Source of the DNA: Gillisella vitis
GTDB taxonomy: Bacteria; Pseudomonadota; Alphaproteobacteria; Rhizobiales; Rhizobiaceae
Length of the DNA stretch: 64,000 bases
Direction: 5' to 3'
Assembly: GCF_021559775.1 (NCBI RefSeq)
Contig: NZ_CP056047.1
Coordinates: forward strand, 806,001-870,000
Shown here: positions 20,620-30,075 of the stretch, piece by piece
Position numbering within the stretch: the first letter of the stretch is position 1
Layout: every line of letters starts with the position of its first letter
Position numbers and translations under genes: made by a program
The notes under the pieces: generated by a model
What the model was told of the DNA's origin: nothing
Seen by the model: the letters and a program-made list of their open reading frames with translations, nothing else
Databases searched by the model: none

Positions 20620-21231
20620 TCAGTTGGCTGGCGCGGGTGTCTGACCTGGTGTCTGGGCTGGCGGTTGTGCAGGCGCATCGTCGGCAGGCGCCTGGCCTTC
20701 AGCAGGTGCTGTCTGTTGTTTGCCGAGGATGCGGGCGCGCAGTTGCGGTTCGATATCGTCGGGCAGCACCGCTTCCAGCTTGACTACCAGCGCATCGAGG
20801 AACGGTTTCGACTTGGCGTTGTTGACCCAGTCCGGCCGCTGCTTGGCATCGATCAGCCAGTTCCAGAAGGCCACGGCCACCACCAGCAGCAGGATGCCGC
20901 GCGCCGCTCCGAACAGAAAGCCGAGGGTACGGTCCAATGCGCCGATCCGGCTGTCGATGATGAAGTCGGCAATGCGCGAGGTGATAAACGAGATCAGGAT
21001 CAGGGCCAGCAGGAATACCCCGCCTGCGGAGGCGGCAACGGCGATCCGCTGGTCGTTGGTATAATTCTTCACATAGGGAAGAATGAAAGGATAAAGATAA
21101 TAGGCCGCCGCAATGGCGCCCACCCAACTGGCAATCGACAGGATCTCGCGTGAAAAGCCGCGGATCATCGCCAGCACGGCTGAAAACAGCACGACACCGA
21201 TGACAATACCGTCGAAAATCGTAATGGGCAT
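20620..21231 (-). CDS. cvpA: CvpA family membrane protein
   Basis: This is a 203-residue protein with about four membrane helices in its first 140 residues, starting MPITIFDGIVIGVVLFSAVLAMIRGF, the characteristic CvpA N-terminus. The tail is Pro/Ala-rich and low complexity (repeated PAQTPGQTPAPAN-type units). CvpA is named for colicin V production in E. coli, where cvpA-purF are cotranscribed. The same order is seen here, with a 216-nt gap before purF. The ATG at 21231 fits the family start. Confidence 0.9.
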   Translation of the reverse strand: MPITIFDGIVIGVVLFSAVLAMIRGFSREILSIASWVGAIAAAYYLYPFILPYVKNYTNDQRIAVAASAGGVFLLALILISFITSRIADFIIDSRIGALDRTLGFLFGAARGILLLVVAVAFWNWLIDAKQRPDWVNNAKSKPFLDALVVKLEAVLPDDIEPQLRARILGKQQTAPAEGQAPADDAPAQPPAQTPGQTPAPAN

Positions 21232-21421
21232 TCCGTTCAACTCCAGGACTAGGCCGCGAAGGGGTCGCCAGGTTTCTTGATCTTTCCGGTCCGGCTGTTC
21301 CGGCGGCCTCTCCTTACACCACGATGTCACGCAGTGGAAGGATCAATCCTTGCCGAGTTTGTTACACAAATGTGACTTTACGCCAAAAATCCTTCCGAAC
21401 GGCCTGTTCCTGGGAGCTACC

Positions 21422-22738
21422 TCACCGTCCCAGCGAGACATAGTGAGAAAAGCCGTTCTTCTGCGCTTCATTGGCATTGAACATATTGCGCAGATCAACA
21501 AGAACAGGAGAGGCCATGACACTGGCGATTTCCTTGAAGTTATAGGTCTTGAAGACCATCCAGTCGGTGAGGATCACAAGCACATCGGCGCCGGTCGCGG
21601 CTTCCTTAGCTGTCTTGGTCATTTCAACGCCGGGCAACTGACTTGCTGCGTCATGCGGGTTCGACGGATCGAAAGCGGCGACCTTTGCGCCTTTCGCCTG
21701 CAAGGCAGGCAGCATCACCAGGCTGGTGCTTTCGCGCATATCGTCGGTCTGGCCTTTGAAGGTCACGCCGAGCACGGCGATTTTCTTGCCCTCGACATCA
21801 CCGCCCGCGGCCTCAATCACCTTGGTGACCATATCGGCCTTGCGCTGGTTGTTGGCATTGACCGCCGAAGACACGACGAGCGAGTCGATCCCGGCATCGG
21901 CAGCGGTTGCCAGCAACGCGCGGGTATCCTTGGGAAAGCAGGAGCCGCCCCAGCCAGGGCCGGTATTGAGAAAGGCCCGGCCGATCCGCTTGTCGAGACC
22001 GATGCCATGCGCCACATCCTCAACCGTGGCGCCGACGGCCTCGCATAGATTGGCCATTTCATTGATAAAGCTGATCTTGACCGCGAGAAAGGCATTGGCG
22101 GCATATTTGATCAGTTCAGCCGTCTCAATCCCTGTGCTGAAGAAAGGAACATTACCGTTTAGCAGCAGCGGCGCATAAATCCGTTCCATCACCTCGCCAG
22201 ACTGAGGGGTATCGACGCCGACGACGATCCGGTCCGGCTCCAGAAAATCCTTGATGGCGGCGCCTTCGCGCAGAAATTCGGGATTGGACGCAACCGCGAT
22301 CCGCACATCCGGTGCGGCATTGGCCTTGGCAATCTCGAAGACCTGACGGTTGGTGCCAACCGGCACCGTCGATTTGGTGACAATGACGGTAAAGCCGGTG
22401 ACAGCCTTGGCAATTTCGGCGGCGGCGGCAAACACATATTTCAGATCGGCCCGGTCCGAACCCGCCTCGGTTGGCGTGCCGACGGCGATGAACACGGCAT
22501 CGCGGTCCTTGACGCTTGCGGCAAGGTCGGTAGTGAAGGTGATGCGCCCGGCTGCCACATTGCGCTGAACCAGTTCATCCAAACCCGGCTCATAGATCGG
22601 CATCTTGCCTTGATGCAGCATTTCGATCTTGCGCGGGTCCTTATCGACGCAGATGACGTCATGGCCCAGCTCGGCAAAGCATGCACCGCTGACCAGGCCC
22701 ACATAGCCGGTGCCTACCATGGTAATGCGAACGTTCAT
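21422..22738 (-). CDS. ugd: UDP-glucose 6-dehydrogenase
   Basis: This is a 438-residue enzyme oxidising UDP-glucose to UDP-glucuronate. It has the N-terminal NAD loop VGTGYVGLVSG at 7-17, the NPEFLREG motif near 160, the catalytic cysteine in GGSCFPKDTRAL near 258, and the C-terminal domain start VLGVTFKGQTDDMRES. The ATG at 22738 gives the canonical N-terminus; the frame extends 27 codons upstream. It heads downstream of galE and a decarboxylase-like SDR on the same strand, making a uronate/pentose nucleotide-sugar set. Confidence 0.95.
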   Translation of the reverse strand: MNVRITMVGTGYVGLVSGACFAELGHDVICVDKDPRKIEMLHQGKMPIYEPGLDELVQRNVAAGRITFTTDLAASVKDRDAVFIAVGTPTEAGSDRADLKYVFAAAAEIAKAVTGFTVIVTKSTVPVGTNRQVFEIAKANAAPDVRIAVASNPEFLREGAAIKDFLEPDRIVVGVDTPQSGEVMERIYAPLLLNGNVPFFSTGIETAELIKYAANAFLAVKISFINEMANLCEAVGATVEDVAHGIGLDKRIGRAFLNTGPGWGGSCFPKDTRALLATAADAGIDSLVVSSAVNANNQRKADMVTKVIEAAGGDVEGKKIAVLGVTFKGQTDDMRESTSLVMLPALQAKGAKVAAFDPSNPHDAASQLPGVEMTKTAKEAATGADVLVILTDWMVFKTYNFKEIASVMASPVLVDLRNMFNANEAQKNGFSHYVSLGR

Positions 22739-22850
22739 GAATTCTGCCGCTTTCCTGTCAAAGGGTGTGGGATGGGCGGGGGTGTGCGATGGGCCGGATT
22801 GCCCTGTGGTTCCTGTCAAACCATATCGACGATCTCTGGTTATATCGGCC

Positions 22851-23825
22851 TTAGTTGCGGTGGGCCTTGAACCAGTCCGCTGCGGTTTTCACGATCAGGT
22901 TGATATCGGTATAGCGCGGCGTCCAGCCCAAAAGGCTGCGGGCCTTGTCGCCGGAGGCGTAAAGAGCTGGCGCATCGCCAGCCCGCCTCGGCGCATATTT
23001 GATCGGAACCTGCGCGCCGACGGCCTCAGACACTGCTTCCAGCAAGTCCTTGACCGATGTACCCTTGCCGGTCGCAAGATTGAAGGCGCCGCTTTCGCCG
23101 CCCTTTTGCAGGTAATCGATAGCCAGGACATGGGCATCGGCAAGATCGCAGACATGGATATAGTCGCGCACGGCGGTGCCGTCAGGCGTATCGTAATCGG
23201 TGCCGAACACGTTGAACTCGGTCTGGCGCATGGCCGCCAGAACCGCCAACGGAATGGCATGGGTTTCCGGGTCGTGACGTTCGCCCAGATCGCCTTCCGG
23301 ATCGAGACCGGCGGCGTTGAAATAGCGCATGGCCACCCATTTCAACCCATAGGCATGGCCGTAATCCTTCAGCGCCTGCTCGATCACCAGCTTGGAAAAT
23401 CCATAGGGATTGACCGGGCTCTGCGGAGCTTCCTCGACGATTGGCAGGCTTTTGACCTCGCCATAGGTGGCGCAGGTCGAGGAAAACACGATGGTGTCAA
23501 CGCCGTTGCGGCGCATGGCGTCCAGCAGGCAGACCGAACCATGGATATTGTTATTGTAATATTTTGCCGGGTCTGTCACCGATTCGCCAACAGCGGCGAA
23601 GGCGGCGAAATGCATCACGCATTCCGGCTTGTATTTGCTGAGAACCGCATCAAGCCTTGCGCCATCGGCAATGTCGCCTTGCTCGAACGGTCCCCACTTG
23701 ACCGAATCCGCATGGCCGTGGACCAGATTGTCATAAACAACCGGTGTATAACCCGCCTTGGACAAGGCCTTGCAGGCATGGCTTCCGATATAGCCGGCAC
23801 CGCCGACAACAAGGATATTTTTCAT
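22851..23825 (-). CDS. galE: UDP-glucose 4-epimerase
   Basis: This is a 324-residue extended SDR interconverting UDP-glucose and UDP-galactose. The NAD loop [14 protein letters not shown] is at 8-21, the active-site [11 protein letters not shown] and YGFSKLVIE Tyr-Lys pair are present, and [21 protein letters not shown] is diagnostic of GalE/ExoB. It overlaps the upstream decarboxylase-like gene by 4 nt (ATGA). It is likely to supply galactose for exopolysaccharide or LPS. In rhizobia such a gene is often called exoB. Confidence 0.94.
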   Translation of the reverse strand: MKNILVVGGAGYIGSHACKALSKAGYTPVVYDNLVHGHADSVKWGPFEQGDIADGARLDAVLSKYKPECVMHFAAFAAVGESVTDPAKYYNNNIHGSVCLLDAMRRNGVDTIVFSSTCATYGEVKSLPIVEEAPQSPVNPYGFSKLVIEQALKDYGHAYGLKWVAMRYFNAAGLDPEGDLGERHDPETHAIPLAVLAAMRQTEFNVFGTDYDTPDGTAVRDYIHVCDLADAHVLAIDYLQKGGESGAFNLATGKGTSVKDLLEAVSEAVGAQVPIKYAPRRAGDAPALYASGDKARSLLGWTPRYTDINLIVKTAADWFKAHRN

Positions 23826-24847
23826 GACAATGTATCCAGATTGATGTTGGCAGCTCTGGTGTTGACAGTTCCAGCGTTGGCAGCCCTTATGTTGACGGGG
23901 CGTCCCGTTTCCGCTGCGAAATACGGGATTGACCGCTTCAGTCCTTCACGTAGCCGCACTTTCGGCTCCCAGCCCAGCAATTGCCCGGCCAGGGTGATAT
24001 CGGGACGCCGCAGCAGCGGATCGTCCTTCGGCAACGGCCTGTCGATGATAACCGACCGGCTTCCAGTCATTTCCAGAATGATGTCAGCCAGTTCCCGCAC
24101 CGTAAACTCGCCGGGGTCGCCGATATTCACAGGCCCGGTGATCGAGGCGTCGGAGCGCATCAGTCGGAAAAATCCCTCGATCAGGTCATCGACATAGCAG
24201 AAGGACCGGGTCTGCGTGCCGCCGCCATAAAGCTCCAGCGGAGCCTCTTCCAGGGCGCGGACGATGAAATTGGAGACCACCCGTCCGTCCTGCGGGTCCA
24301 TGTTGGGACCATAGGTATTGAAGATCCGAACCACCTTGATTTCAACGCCGTGCTGGCGGTGATAATCGAAACACAGGGTTTCGGCGGCGCGCTTGCCTTC
24401 GTCATAGCAGGCCCGCGGCCCTATCGTGTTGACCGCGCCACGATAGCTTTCCGTCTGGGGATGGACCTGCGGATCGCCGTAGATCTCGCTGGTCGATGCC
24501 TGAAACACTCTCGCGCCGCAGGCGACAGCCAGGTCCAGCACGTTTTTCATGCCGAGCACATTGATCAGCATCGTGCCAACCGGATCGATCTGATATTGCG
24601 GCGGAGAGGCGGGGCAGGCGAGATTCCAGATCTCGTCATAATTGCCTTGCGGCAAGGGATCGCGGACATCGGCTTTTATAAAGGACAGTTTGGGATTGGT
24701 CAGCAGAGGTTCGATATTTTTGCGCCGCCCGGTCTGGAGATTGTCCAGGCAGACCACATCACAGCCTTCGTCAAGCAAACGTGCGCAGACGTGGGAACCG
24801 AGAAATCCAGCGCCGCCGGTCACCAATGCCGTCCGTGTCTTTCCCAT
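23822..24847 (-). CDS. UDP-glucuronate decarboxylase-like SDR
   Basis: This is a 341-residue extended SDR. The NAD loop [11 protein letters not shown] is at 8-18, the active-site [17 protein letters not shown] is present, and Tyr-Lys lies in [11 protein letters not shown], a motif typical of UDP-xylose synthase (UXS). [21 protein letters not shown] follows. With ugd nearby, conversion of UDP-glucuronate to UDP-xylose is the likely reaction; a related 4-epimerase or reductase cannot be excluded. The last 25 residues contain a tandem duplication ([16 protein letters not shown]) encoded by a 30-nt repeat. The ATG at 24847 was chosen; [10 protein letters not shown], ten residues upstream, is an alternative. 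Confidence 0.85.
   Translation of the reverse strand: MGKTRTALVTGGAGFLGSHVCARLLDEGCDVVCLDNLQTGRRKNIEPLLTNPKLSFIKADVRDPLPQGNYDEIWNLACPASPPQYQIDPVGTMLINVLGMKNVLDLAVACGARVFQASTSEIYGDPQVHPQTESYRGAVNTIGPRACYDEGKRAAETLCFDYHRQHGVEIKVVRIFNTYGPNMDPQDGRVVSNFIVRALEEAPLELYGGGTQTRSFCYVDDLIEGFFRLMRSDASITGPVNIGDPGEFTVRELADIILEMTGSRSVIIDRPLPKDDPLLRRPDITLAGQLLGWEPKVRLREGLKRSIPYFAAETGRPVNIRAANAGTVNTRAANINLDTLS
23846..23896. repeat. Tandem 30-nt duplication at the 3' end of the UXS-like gene
   Basis: GTTGGCAGCTCTGGTGTTGAC at 23846-23866 recurs as GTTGGCAGCCCTTATGTTGAC at 23876-23896, with 3 mismatches in 21 bases and a period of 30 nt. It encodes the repeated N-x-RAAN tail of the SDR and keeps the frame. Confidence 0.8.
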
Positions 24848-24984
24848 AGCGTCCTCTTGCAGTCCGTTGCCGTTCATGTAGGGGAAGGGGTCCGGCCCTG
24901 TCAATTCCAGGCTACAAGCAATCAACCGTTATGAGCGACAAGGGTCGCAACCTGCTTGCGGCTGGTGCTATCGAACCGGTTGCC

Positions 24985-26385
24985 TCAATCCTCATTGCCC
25001 TGCTGGCGCGATTTCAGTTTCGATCCGGCAATGCGCGCCACCAGATCCGGCAGGCTTTCAATTTCGCCCCATTTGCCGGTGCGTTTCGGCAGATCGACAG
25101 AAGAAGCGGGCAGCACGGCGGAGGAAAAGCCAAGCTTTTCGGCCTCCTTCAACCGCTGCGCTGTATGCGATACCGGTCGCACCGCGCCTGAAAGGCTGAT
25201 TTCACCAAAATAGACGCAATCAGCAGGCAGGGCGACGCCAGCCAGCGATGAGACCAGGGCCGAGGCAATTGCCATATCGGCGGCGGGTTCGGTGATTCGG
25301 TAGCCGCCTGCCACATTCAGATAGACATCGTGCTGGCCAAGCCGGACGCCGCAATGGGCTTCCAGCACGGCCAGAATCATCGCCAGACGGCTGGAATCCC
25401 AGCCGACCACGGCTCGGCGCGGCGTGCCAAGCGCTGTGGCGGCCACCAGGGCTTGCACTTCGACCAGCACCGGCCGTGTGCCTTCCATGCCGGCAAACAC
25501 CGCAGCGCCCGGCGCTTTTTCATTGCGCTCGCCCAGAAACAGTTCCGAGGGATTGGCGACTTCGCGCAGGCCCCGGTCCGACATTTCAAACACGCCGATT
25601 TCATCCGTCGGGCCGAAACGGTTTTTGACGGTGCGCAGGATGCGGTAATGGTGGCCCCGGTCGCCCTCGAAATATAGCACCGCATCGACCATGTGCTCGA
25701 CGACGCGGGGACCGGCGATCTGGCCCTCCTTGGTGACATGGCCAACCAGAACCATGGTGGCCCCGGTCTGCTTGGCGAAACGAATCATCGCCTGCACGCC
25801 GGTGCGCACCTGCGTGACCGTGCCGGGGGCCGAATCGGCGGTGTCGCTCCAGAGCGTCTGGATCGAATCGATGATGACGAGATCGGGCCGTTTGCCTTCG
25901 GAAATCGTCGCCAGAATATCCTCGACATTGGTTTCTGCTGCCAGCAGCACATCGGTATCGGCGGCATTCAGCCGCTGGGCGCGCAGCCGCACCTGGGCCA
26001 CTGCTTCTTCGCCCGAGACATAGACGACGCGATGACCCTGCCGCGACAAGGCGGCGGCGGCCTGCATCAGCAGGGTAGATTTACCGATGCCCGGATCGCC
26101 GCCGATCAGCACGGCGGAGCCGCGCACGAAACCGCCGCCGGTCGCCCGGTCCAGTTCCGACAGGCCCGTGGGAATGCGTGGCGCTTCCTCGATTTCGCCC
26201 GACAGCGAGGTCAGCGTTACCGCCCGGCCTTTCTTCGGCACCTTGCCGGGACCAGAGCCGATGCCACCCATCGGATCTTCCTCGACAATGGTGTTCCATT
26301 GTGCGCAACCATCGCATTTGCCAGCCCAGCGGCTGTGAACCGTGCCGCAGTTCTGGCAGATGAATTGGGTCTTGGCCTTGGCCAT
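24985..26385 (-). CDS. radA: DNA repair protein RadA
   Basis: This is a 466-residue RecA-like branch-migration ATPase in recombinational repair. The N-terminal zinc finger has C10-x2-C13 and C24-x2-C27. Walker A is GGDPGIGKSTLLMQ near 88-101. The RadA-specific KNRFGPTDEIGVFEM motif is at about 255, and the C-terminus is the Lon-protease-like domain. Start at ATG 26385. It lies 128 nt downstream of alr, same strand. Confidence 0.97.
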   Translation of the reverse strand: MAKAKTQFICQNCGTVHSRWAGKCDGCAQWNTIVEEDPMGGIGSGPGKVPKKGRAVTLTSLSGEIEEAPRIPTGLSELDRATGGGFVRGSAVLIGGDPGIGKSTLLMQAAAALSRQGHRVVYVSGEEAVAQVRLRAQRLNAADTDVLLAAETNVEDILATISEGKRPDLVIIDSIQTLWSDTADSAPGTVTQVRTGVQAMIRFAKQTGATMVLVGHVTKEGQIAGPRVVEHMVDAVLYFEGDRGHHYRILRTVKNRFGPTDEIGVFEMSDRGLREVANPSELFLGERNEKAPGAAVFAGMEGTRPVLVEVQALVAATALGTPRRAVVGWDSSRLAMILAVLEAHCGVRLGQHDVYLNVAGGYRITEPAADMAIASALVSSLAGVALPADCVYFGEISLSGAVRPVSHTAQRLKEAEKLGFSSAVLPASSVDLPKRTGKWGEIESLPDLVARIAGSKLKSRQQGNED

Positions 26386-26512
26386 GCATTGCCTTTCATG
26401 CGAGCATCGTACCATCCCACCCACCGCAATATGGATGGAGAAATGAGAACAAAGAGTGAATACGTGCTATCACCTAAGAGAAATGCCGGGCCTATGCAAG
26501 AGGGCTAACGAC

Positions 26513-27676
26513 TTATTCGGCCTCCAGATAATGCCGCTCGTAGCGCAGGCCAAGCCCGGTCAGCATTTCATAGCCGATCGTACCTGCCGCCCGGGCGACG
26601 TCATCGATAGGCATGTTCGGTCCGAACAGCTCGATATAGTCGCCAGCGGCAATTGCTTTTTCCGGCACGTCGCTGACGTCAAAGATCGTCATGTCCATGG
26701 TGATGCGGCCAACAACCGGCACTCGGTATCCGGCGATAGAGCCATAGGCGCCCGGCAATCCGGTATCGCGCAGCGCCGTGCCGTGGCCTGAGAGATTGCG
26801 CAGGTAGCCATCGGCATAGCCGACGGAGGCAACGGCCAGACGGCTTTCTCTCGTCAACTGGCAGGTGGCGCCGTAGCTGACGGTTTCTCCATTCTTGGCT
26901 TGGCGGATCTGGAGAATGCGGGCCTCGGCCTTGACCACTGGACGCATCGGGTTGGGCAGGCCCGTGACCGCTTCGCCACCGTAAAGCGCGATGCCGGGGC
27001 GGGTGAGGTCGAAATGGTAATCAGGGCCGAGTAAAGTTCCAGCAGAGGCTGAAAGGCTTGATTCAATGCCCTCGAAAGCCGCGCTAACCTGATGAAAAGC
27101 CTGCAATTGCTTCTGGTTCATCGGCGAGGATGGATCATCTGCGCAGGCGAGATGGCTCAAAATCAACACCGGCGAAAAGCTGGCCGGGCGCGAAACGTCC
27201 GTCGCCAGGAACAAGGCATCGTCCATGCTGAGGCCCAGCCGGTTGAAGCCGGTATCGACATGCAGGGCGCACGGATGATCGCCATGGTCAGTCACGGCCC
27301 GCATCCAGAACGCCAGCTGTTCCTCACTGGCAATCACCGGCACCAGATCATGCTCGAAAAACAGCGGTTCCATTCCCTCCCAGATCCCTGACAGCACGAA
27401 AATCCGGGCGTCCGGCGCATAGGTGCGCAAGGTCGCGCCTTCCGATGGCAGCGCCACGAAAAAATCCCGCGCACCGGCATTGTAAAGCGTCTGGCCTGCA
27501 TCCTCGATGCCGATGCCGTAGCCATCGGCCTTCACCACGGCGCCCGCTCGCGCCTTGCCGGATCGCTTCGCCATCTCGCGCCAATTGTCGGCCAGCGCTT
27601 GCAGGTCGATGGTGACGCGCAGCGGTGCGGTCAGGAATTCATCGGAGGGGGGAATGGAAAAGGAAGAAGCAGACAT
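26513..27676 (-). CDS. alr: Alanine racemase
   Basis: This is a 387-residue PLP enzyme making D-alanine for peptidoglycan. The PLP lysine is Lys49 in AGAVVKADGYG, the second catalytic base Tyr lies in ETVSYGATCQ, and GRITMDMTIFDVSD is family-typical. The N-terminus is slightly longer than in enteric enzymes. The ATG at 27676 is preceded by an in-frame extension without family likeness. Confidence 0.95.
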   Translation of the reverse strand: MSASSFSIPPSDEFLTAPLRVTIDLQALADNWREMAKRSGKARAGAVVKADGYGIGIEDAGQTLYNAGARDFFVALPSEGATLRTYAPDARIFVLSGIWEGMEPLFFEHDLVPVIASEEQLAFWMRAVTDHGDHPCALHVDTGFNRLGLSMDDALFLATDVSRPASFSPVLILSHLACADDPSSPMNQKQLQAFHQVSAAFEGIESSLSASAGTLLGPDYHFDLTRPGIALYGGEAVTGLPNPMRPVVKAEARILQIRQAKNGETVSYGATCQLTRESRLAVASVGYADGYLRNLSGHGTALRDTGLPGAYGSIAGYRVPVVGRITMDMTIFDVSDVPEKAIAAGDYIELFGPNMPIDDVARAAGTIGYEMLTGLGLRYERHYLEAE

Positions 27677-27762
27677 GAAACAGCTTTTCGCAAAGGAACG
27701 ATGTCCGGACCCTATCACTTTTCTTCAAGACTGGAATGATGCGGCGATGGTATTGTCGGGCC

Positions 27763-28617
27763 ATGCACATGCTTTCATCTCGCCCCGCTAGTTTATATCA
27801 ACCTCTCATTCGTGAGCAGACCCGCTTCTGGCGAGATGCTCGGTTTGGCGGCATGAAATGCATGAGTGCGACCTTTATCACCCATCGGTTTTCCCCGCAT
27901 GCCCATGAGCATTTTGGCATCGGTGCCATGGAGACGGGGCAGAAAATCGCCACGATCAGGGGATGCAGACAAGTCTGCGGACCGGGCGATCTCTACCTGA
28001 TAAATCCGGAGGAGATCCACGATGGCAGTCCTGCGGGTGGGGTCTATCGCTATCGGATGATCTATCCGTCGGTCGCCATGGTGTGCGACGTTCTGCAAGA
28101 GACCAGCAAGAGACCGTCGTGGGGAACACCGTCCTTTCGCCAGCAGATCGTCATGGATCCGGCCTTGGCGCAGGCCTTTATCCGGATGCACAGGCAAATA
28201 GAGCAGGCAGATGGAATGCTCGGTGCCGAAGAGGGGATGCTGGACATACTCATCGCTCTTTTCACTCGCCATGGCGCTGTTGCGCCTGCCTCCTCTGCTG
28301 CCCGCCCCGATACGGCGATGGAGAGAGTGCGAGACTATCTCCATGCGAATTTTGCCGAGGATATCGGCCTTGACCATCTGGCGGGACTGGTCGGATTTAG
28401 CCGCGCGCATTTGATCCGCAGCTTTCGCGCCACCTTTCATATTACGCCCCACGCCTATCTGACACTTCGGCGTATTCGAGAAGCGGAGTCCATGCTGGCC
28501 AAGGACGCTGCGCCTGCGGACGTCGCCTTTGCCTGCGGCTTTGCCGACCAGGCGCATTTTACCCGCAATTTCAAGGCGCGGATGGGCATGACCCCGGCGC
28601 AATTTCGCCGGGGATAG
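27763..28617 (+). CDS. AraC-family transcriptional regulator
   Basis: This is a regulator of about 284 residues. The N-terminal cupin ligand domain (FSPHAHEHFGIGAMETG, GPGDLYLINPEEIHDG) is followed by the C-terminal pair of helix-turn-helix motifs (DIGLDHLAGLVGFSRAHLIRSFRATF; PADVAFACGFADQAHFTRNFKARMGMTPAQF). The start is ambiguous among ATGs at 27736, 27763 and 27769, and none has a strong ribosome site. It ends 10 nt from the convergent ABC permease gene and is therefore a candidate regulator of that transporter; this is inference from position only. Confidence 0.88.
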   Translation: MHMLSSRPASLYQPLIREQTRFWRDARFGGMKCMSATFITHRFSPHAHEHFGIGAMETGQKIATIRGCRQVCGPGDLYLINPEEIHDGSPAGGVYRYRMIYPSVAMVCDVLQETSKRPSWGTPSFRQQIVMDPALAQAFIRMHRQIEQADGMLGAEEGMLDILIALFTRHGAVAPASSAARPDTAMERVRDYLHANFAEDIGLDHLAGLVGFSRAHLIRSFRATFHITPHAYLTLRRIREAESMLAKDAAPADVAFACGFADQAHFTRNFKARMGMTPAQFRRG

Positions 28618-28627
28618 GCTGAGGGGA

Positions 28628-29287
28628 TCAATGCCCGACCGGTGCCGCGCCGAACCGGCGTTCCAGATATTTGGAGTAGCGCGACAGTGGGTAGCAGATG
28701 GCGAAATAGAACAGCGCGACCAATCCATAAACGGTGAAGGGTTGGAAGGTTGCGTTGGTAACGATGGTTCCGGCCTTCGACAACTCGACAAAGCCGATGA
28801 TCGAGGTCAGGGCCGTGCCTTTGACCACCTGAACCGAAAAACCGGCGGTCGGGGCAATGGCGATCCGCATGGCCTGCGGCAGGATGATCAGCCGCATCTG
28901 CTGACGATAGGTGAGGGCCAGGCTGGTGCCAGCTTCCCACTGGCCTTTTGGCACGGCTTCGACGCAGCCGCGCCAGATCTCGGTCAGAAACGCGGCGGTC
29001 CAGCAAGTCAGTGCCACACCGGCAGCGAGCCAGGCGGGAACGTCGATGCCGAACAGGCCGAGACCGAAAAACGCGATGAACAACTGCATCAACAGCGGCG
29101 TGCCTTGGAAAAACTCGATGAAGCCGCGCGCGAAGATCCGGGACATGCGCTGTTTGGCAATCCGCAGCATCAGCAGCGCCAATCCAAGCGCTCCGCCACA
29201 GATGAAGGAAACCAGGGAAAGAACCAGGGTCCAGCGGACTGCCAGCAGCAGATTGCGAGCGATATCCCAGAGGGTGAACTCAATCAT
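28628..29287 (-). CDS. Amino-acid ABC transporter permease (second)
   Basis: This is a 219-residue HisM/GlnP-type inner-membrane permease. The first helix starts near residue 14 (LLLAVRWTLVLSLVSF), and the conserved cytoplasmic EAA loop is visible as EAGTSLALTYRQQMRLIILPQAMR. GTPLLMQLF is a family motif. Its start overlaps the first permease stop by 4 nt. No ATPase gene follows; the next gene is the convergent AraC regulator. Confidence 0.93.
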   Translation of the reverse strand: MIEFTLWDIARNLLLAVRWTLVLSLVSFICGGALGLALLMLRIAKQRMSRIFARGFIEFFQGTPLLMQLFIAFFGLGLFGIDVPAWLAAGVALTCWTAAFLTEIWRGCVEAVPKGQWEAGTSLALTYRQQMRLIILPQAMRIAIAPTAGFSVQVVKGTALTSIIGFVELSKAGTIVTNATFQPFTVYGLVALFYFAICYPLSRYSKYLERRFGAAPVGH

Positions 29288-29955
29288 CGTGTCGCCCCTT
29301 TCGGGAAGATCTGCCGACCGAGCAGCGCCAGCAATTGCCGAAGGCCGATGGCCAGCAACAGATAGAGAGCAGTGGAGATCATATAGGCTTCAAAGGCGCG
29401 GAAGGTGCGCGACTGGATGAAATTGGCGGCAAAAGTCAGGTCCTCAGTGGCAATCTGGGACACGACGGCGGAACCGAGCATGACGATGACCAATTGAGAC
29501 GATAGCGCCGGCCAGATGCGTTGCAGGGCTGGGACCAAAATGATCAGCCGGAAGGTTTGCAGTGGCCGAAGCGCCAGCGCGGTCCCGGCTTCGAACTGGC
29601 CTTTCGGGGTTGCCTCGATCCCGGCGCGGATGATTTCGCAGCTATAGGCGCCGAGATTGATAATCATTGCCAGATTGGCGGCTTCCATCTCGGAGAGCTT
29701 CAGCCCGGTGGAGGGCAGGCCGAAAAAGATGAAGAACAGCTGGATCAGGAAGGGCGTATTGCGGATCAGTTCCACATAGGCGGCAACTGGTGGCTTGACC
29801 CATTTCGGTCCCAAGGCCCGCGCCCAGGCGCAGGCGATGCCGAAGGCAATGCCGACGACACCACCGACCAGGGTCAGTTCAACCGTCACCCCGACCCCTT
29901 TGAGGATGATCGGGTAATATTCGCCAAACCAGCTGAAATCGAAAATATAATGCAT
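29284..29955 (-). CDS. Amino-acid ABC transporter permease (first)
   Basis: This is a 223-residue permease of the polar amino-acid uptake family. It has RNTPFLIQLFFIFFGLP, and the EAA loop EAGTALALRPLQTFRLIILVPALQR. I chose the ATG at 29955, giving MHYIFDFSWFGEYYP. It pairs with the downstream permease as a heterodimer and lies 120 nt after the binding-protein gene. A second ATG twenty codons upstream is in frame but adds unrelated sequence. Confidence 0.93.
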   Translation of the reverse strand: MHYIFDFSWFGEYYPIILKGVGVTVELTLVGGVVGIAFGIACAWARALGPKWVKPPVAAYVELIRNTPFLIQLFFIFFGLPSTGLKLSEMEAANLAMIINLGAYSCEIIRAGIEATPKGQFEAGTALALRPLQTFRLIILVPALQRIWPALSSQLVIVMLGSAVVSQIATEDLTFAANFIQSRTFRAFEAYMISTALYLLLAIGLRQLLALLGRQIFPKGATR

Positions 29956-30075
29956 GATGAAACCTGCTGGCAAAGCGAACTTATGCGGCTTTGCTGCCGT
30001 ATCTGGCCTGCACAATCATCTCAGCCACACGGCTGCGGTGATTGTGCAGAAATGGTTATACCGTCCGATCAAAGA

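Noticed and set aside
22710..24197. 495-codon plus-strand frame opposite galE and the UXS-like gene
   Set aside because: It spans two certain minus-strand genes and their overlap; long antisense frames are common at this GC content.
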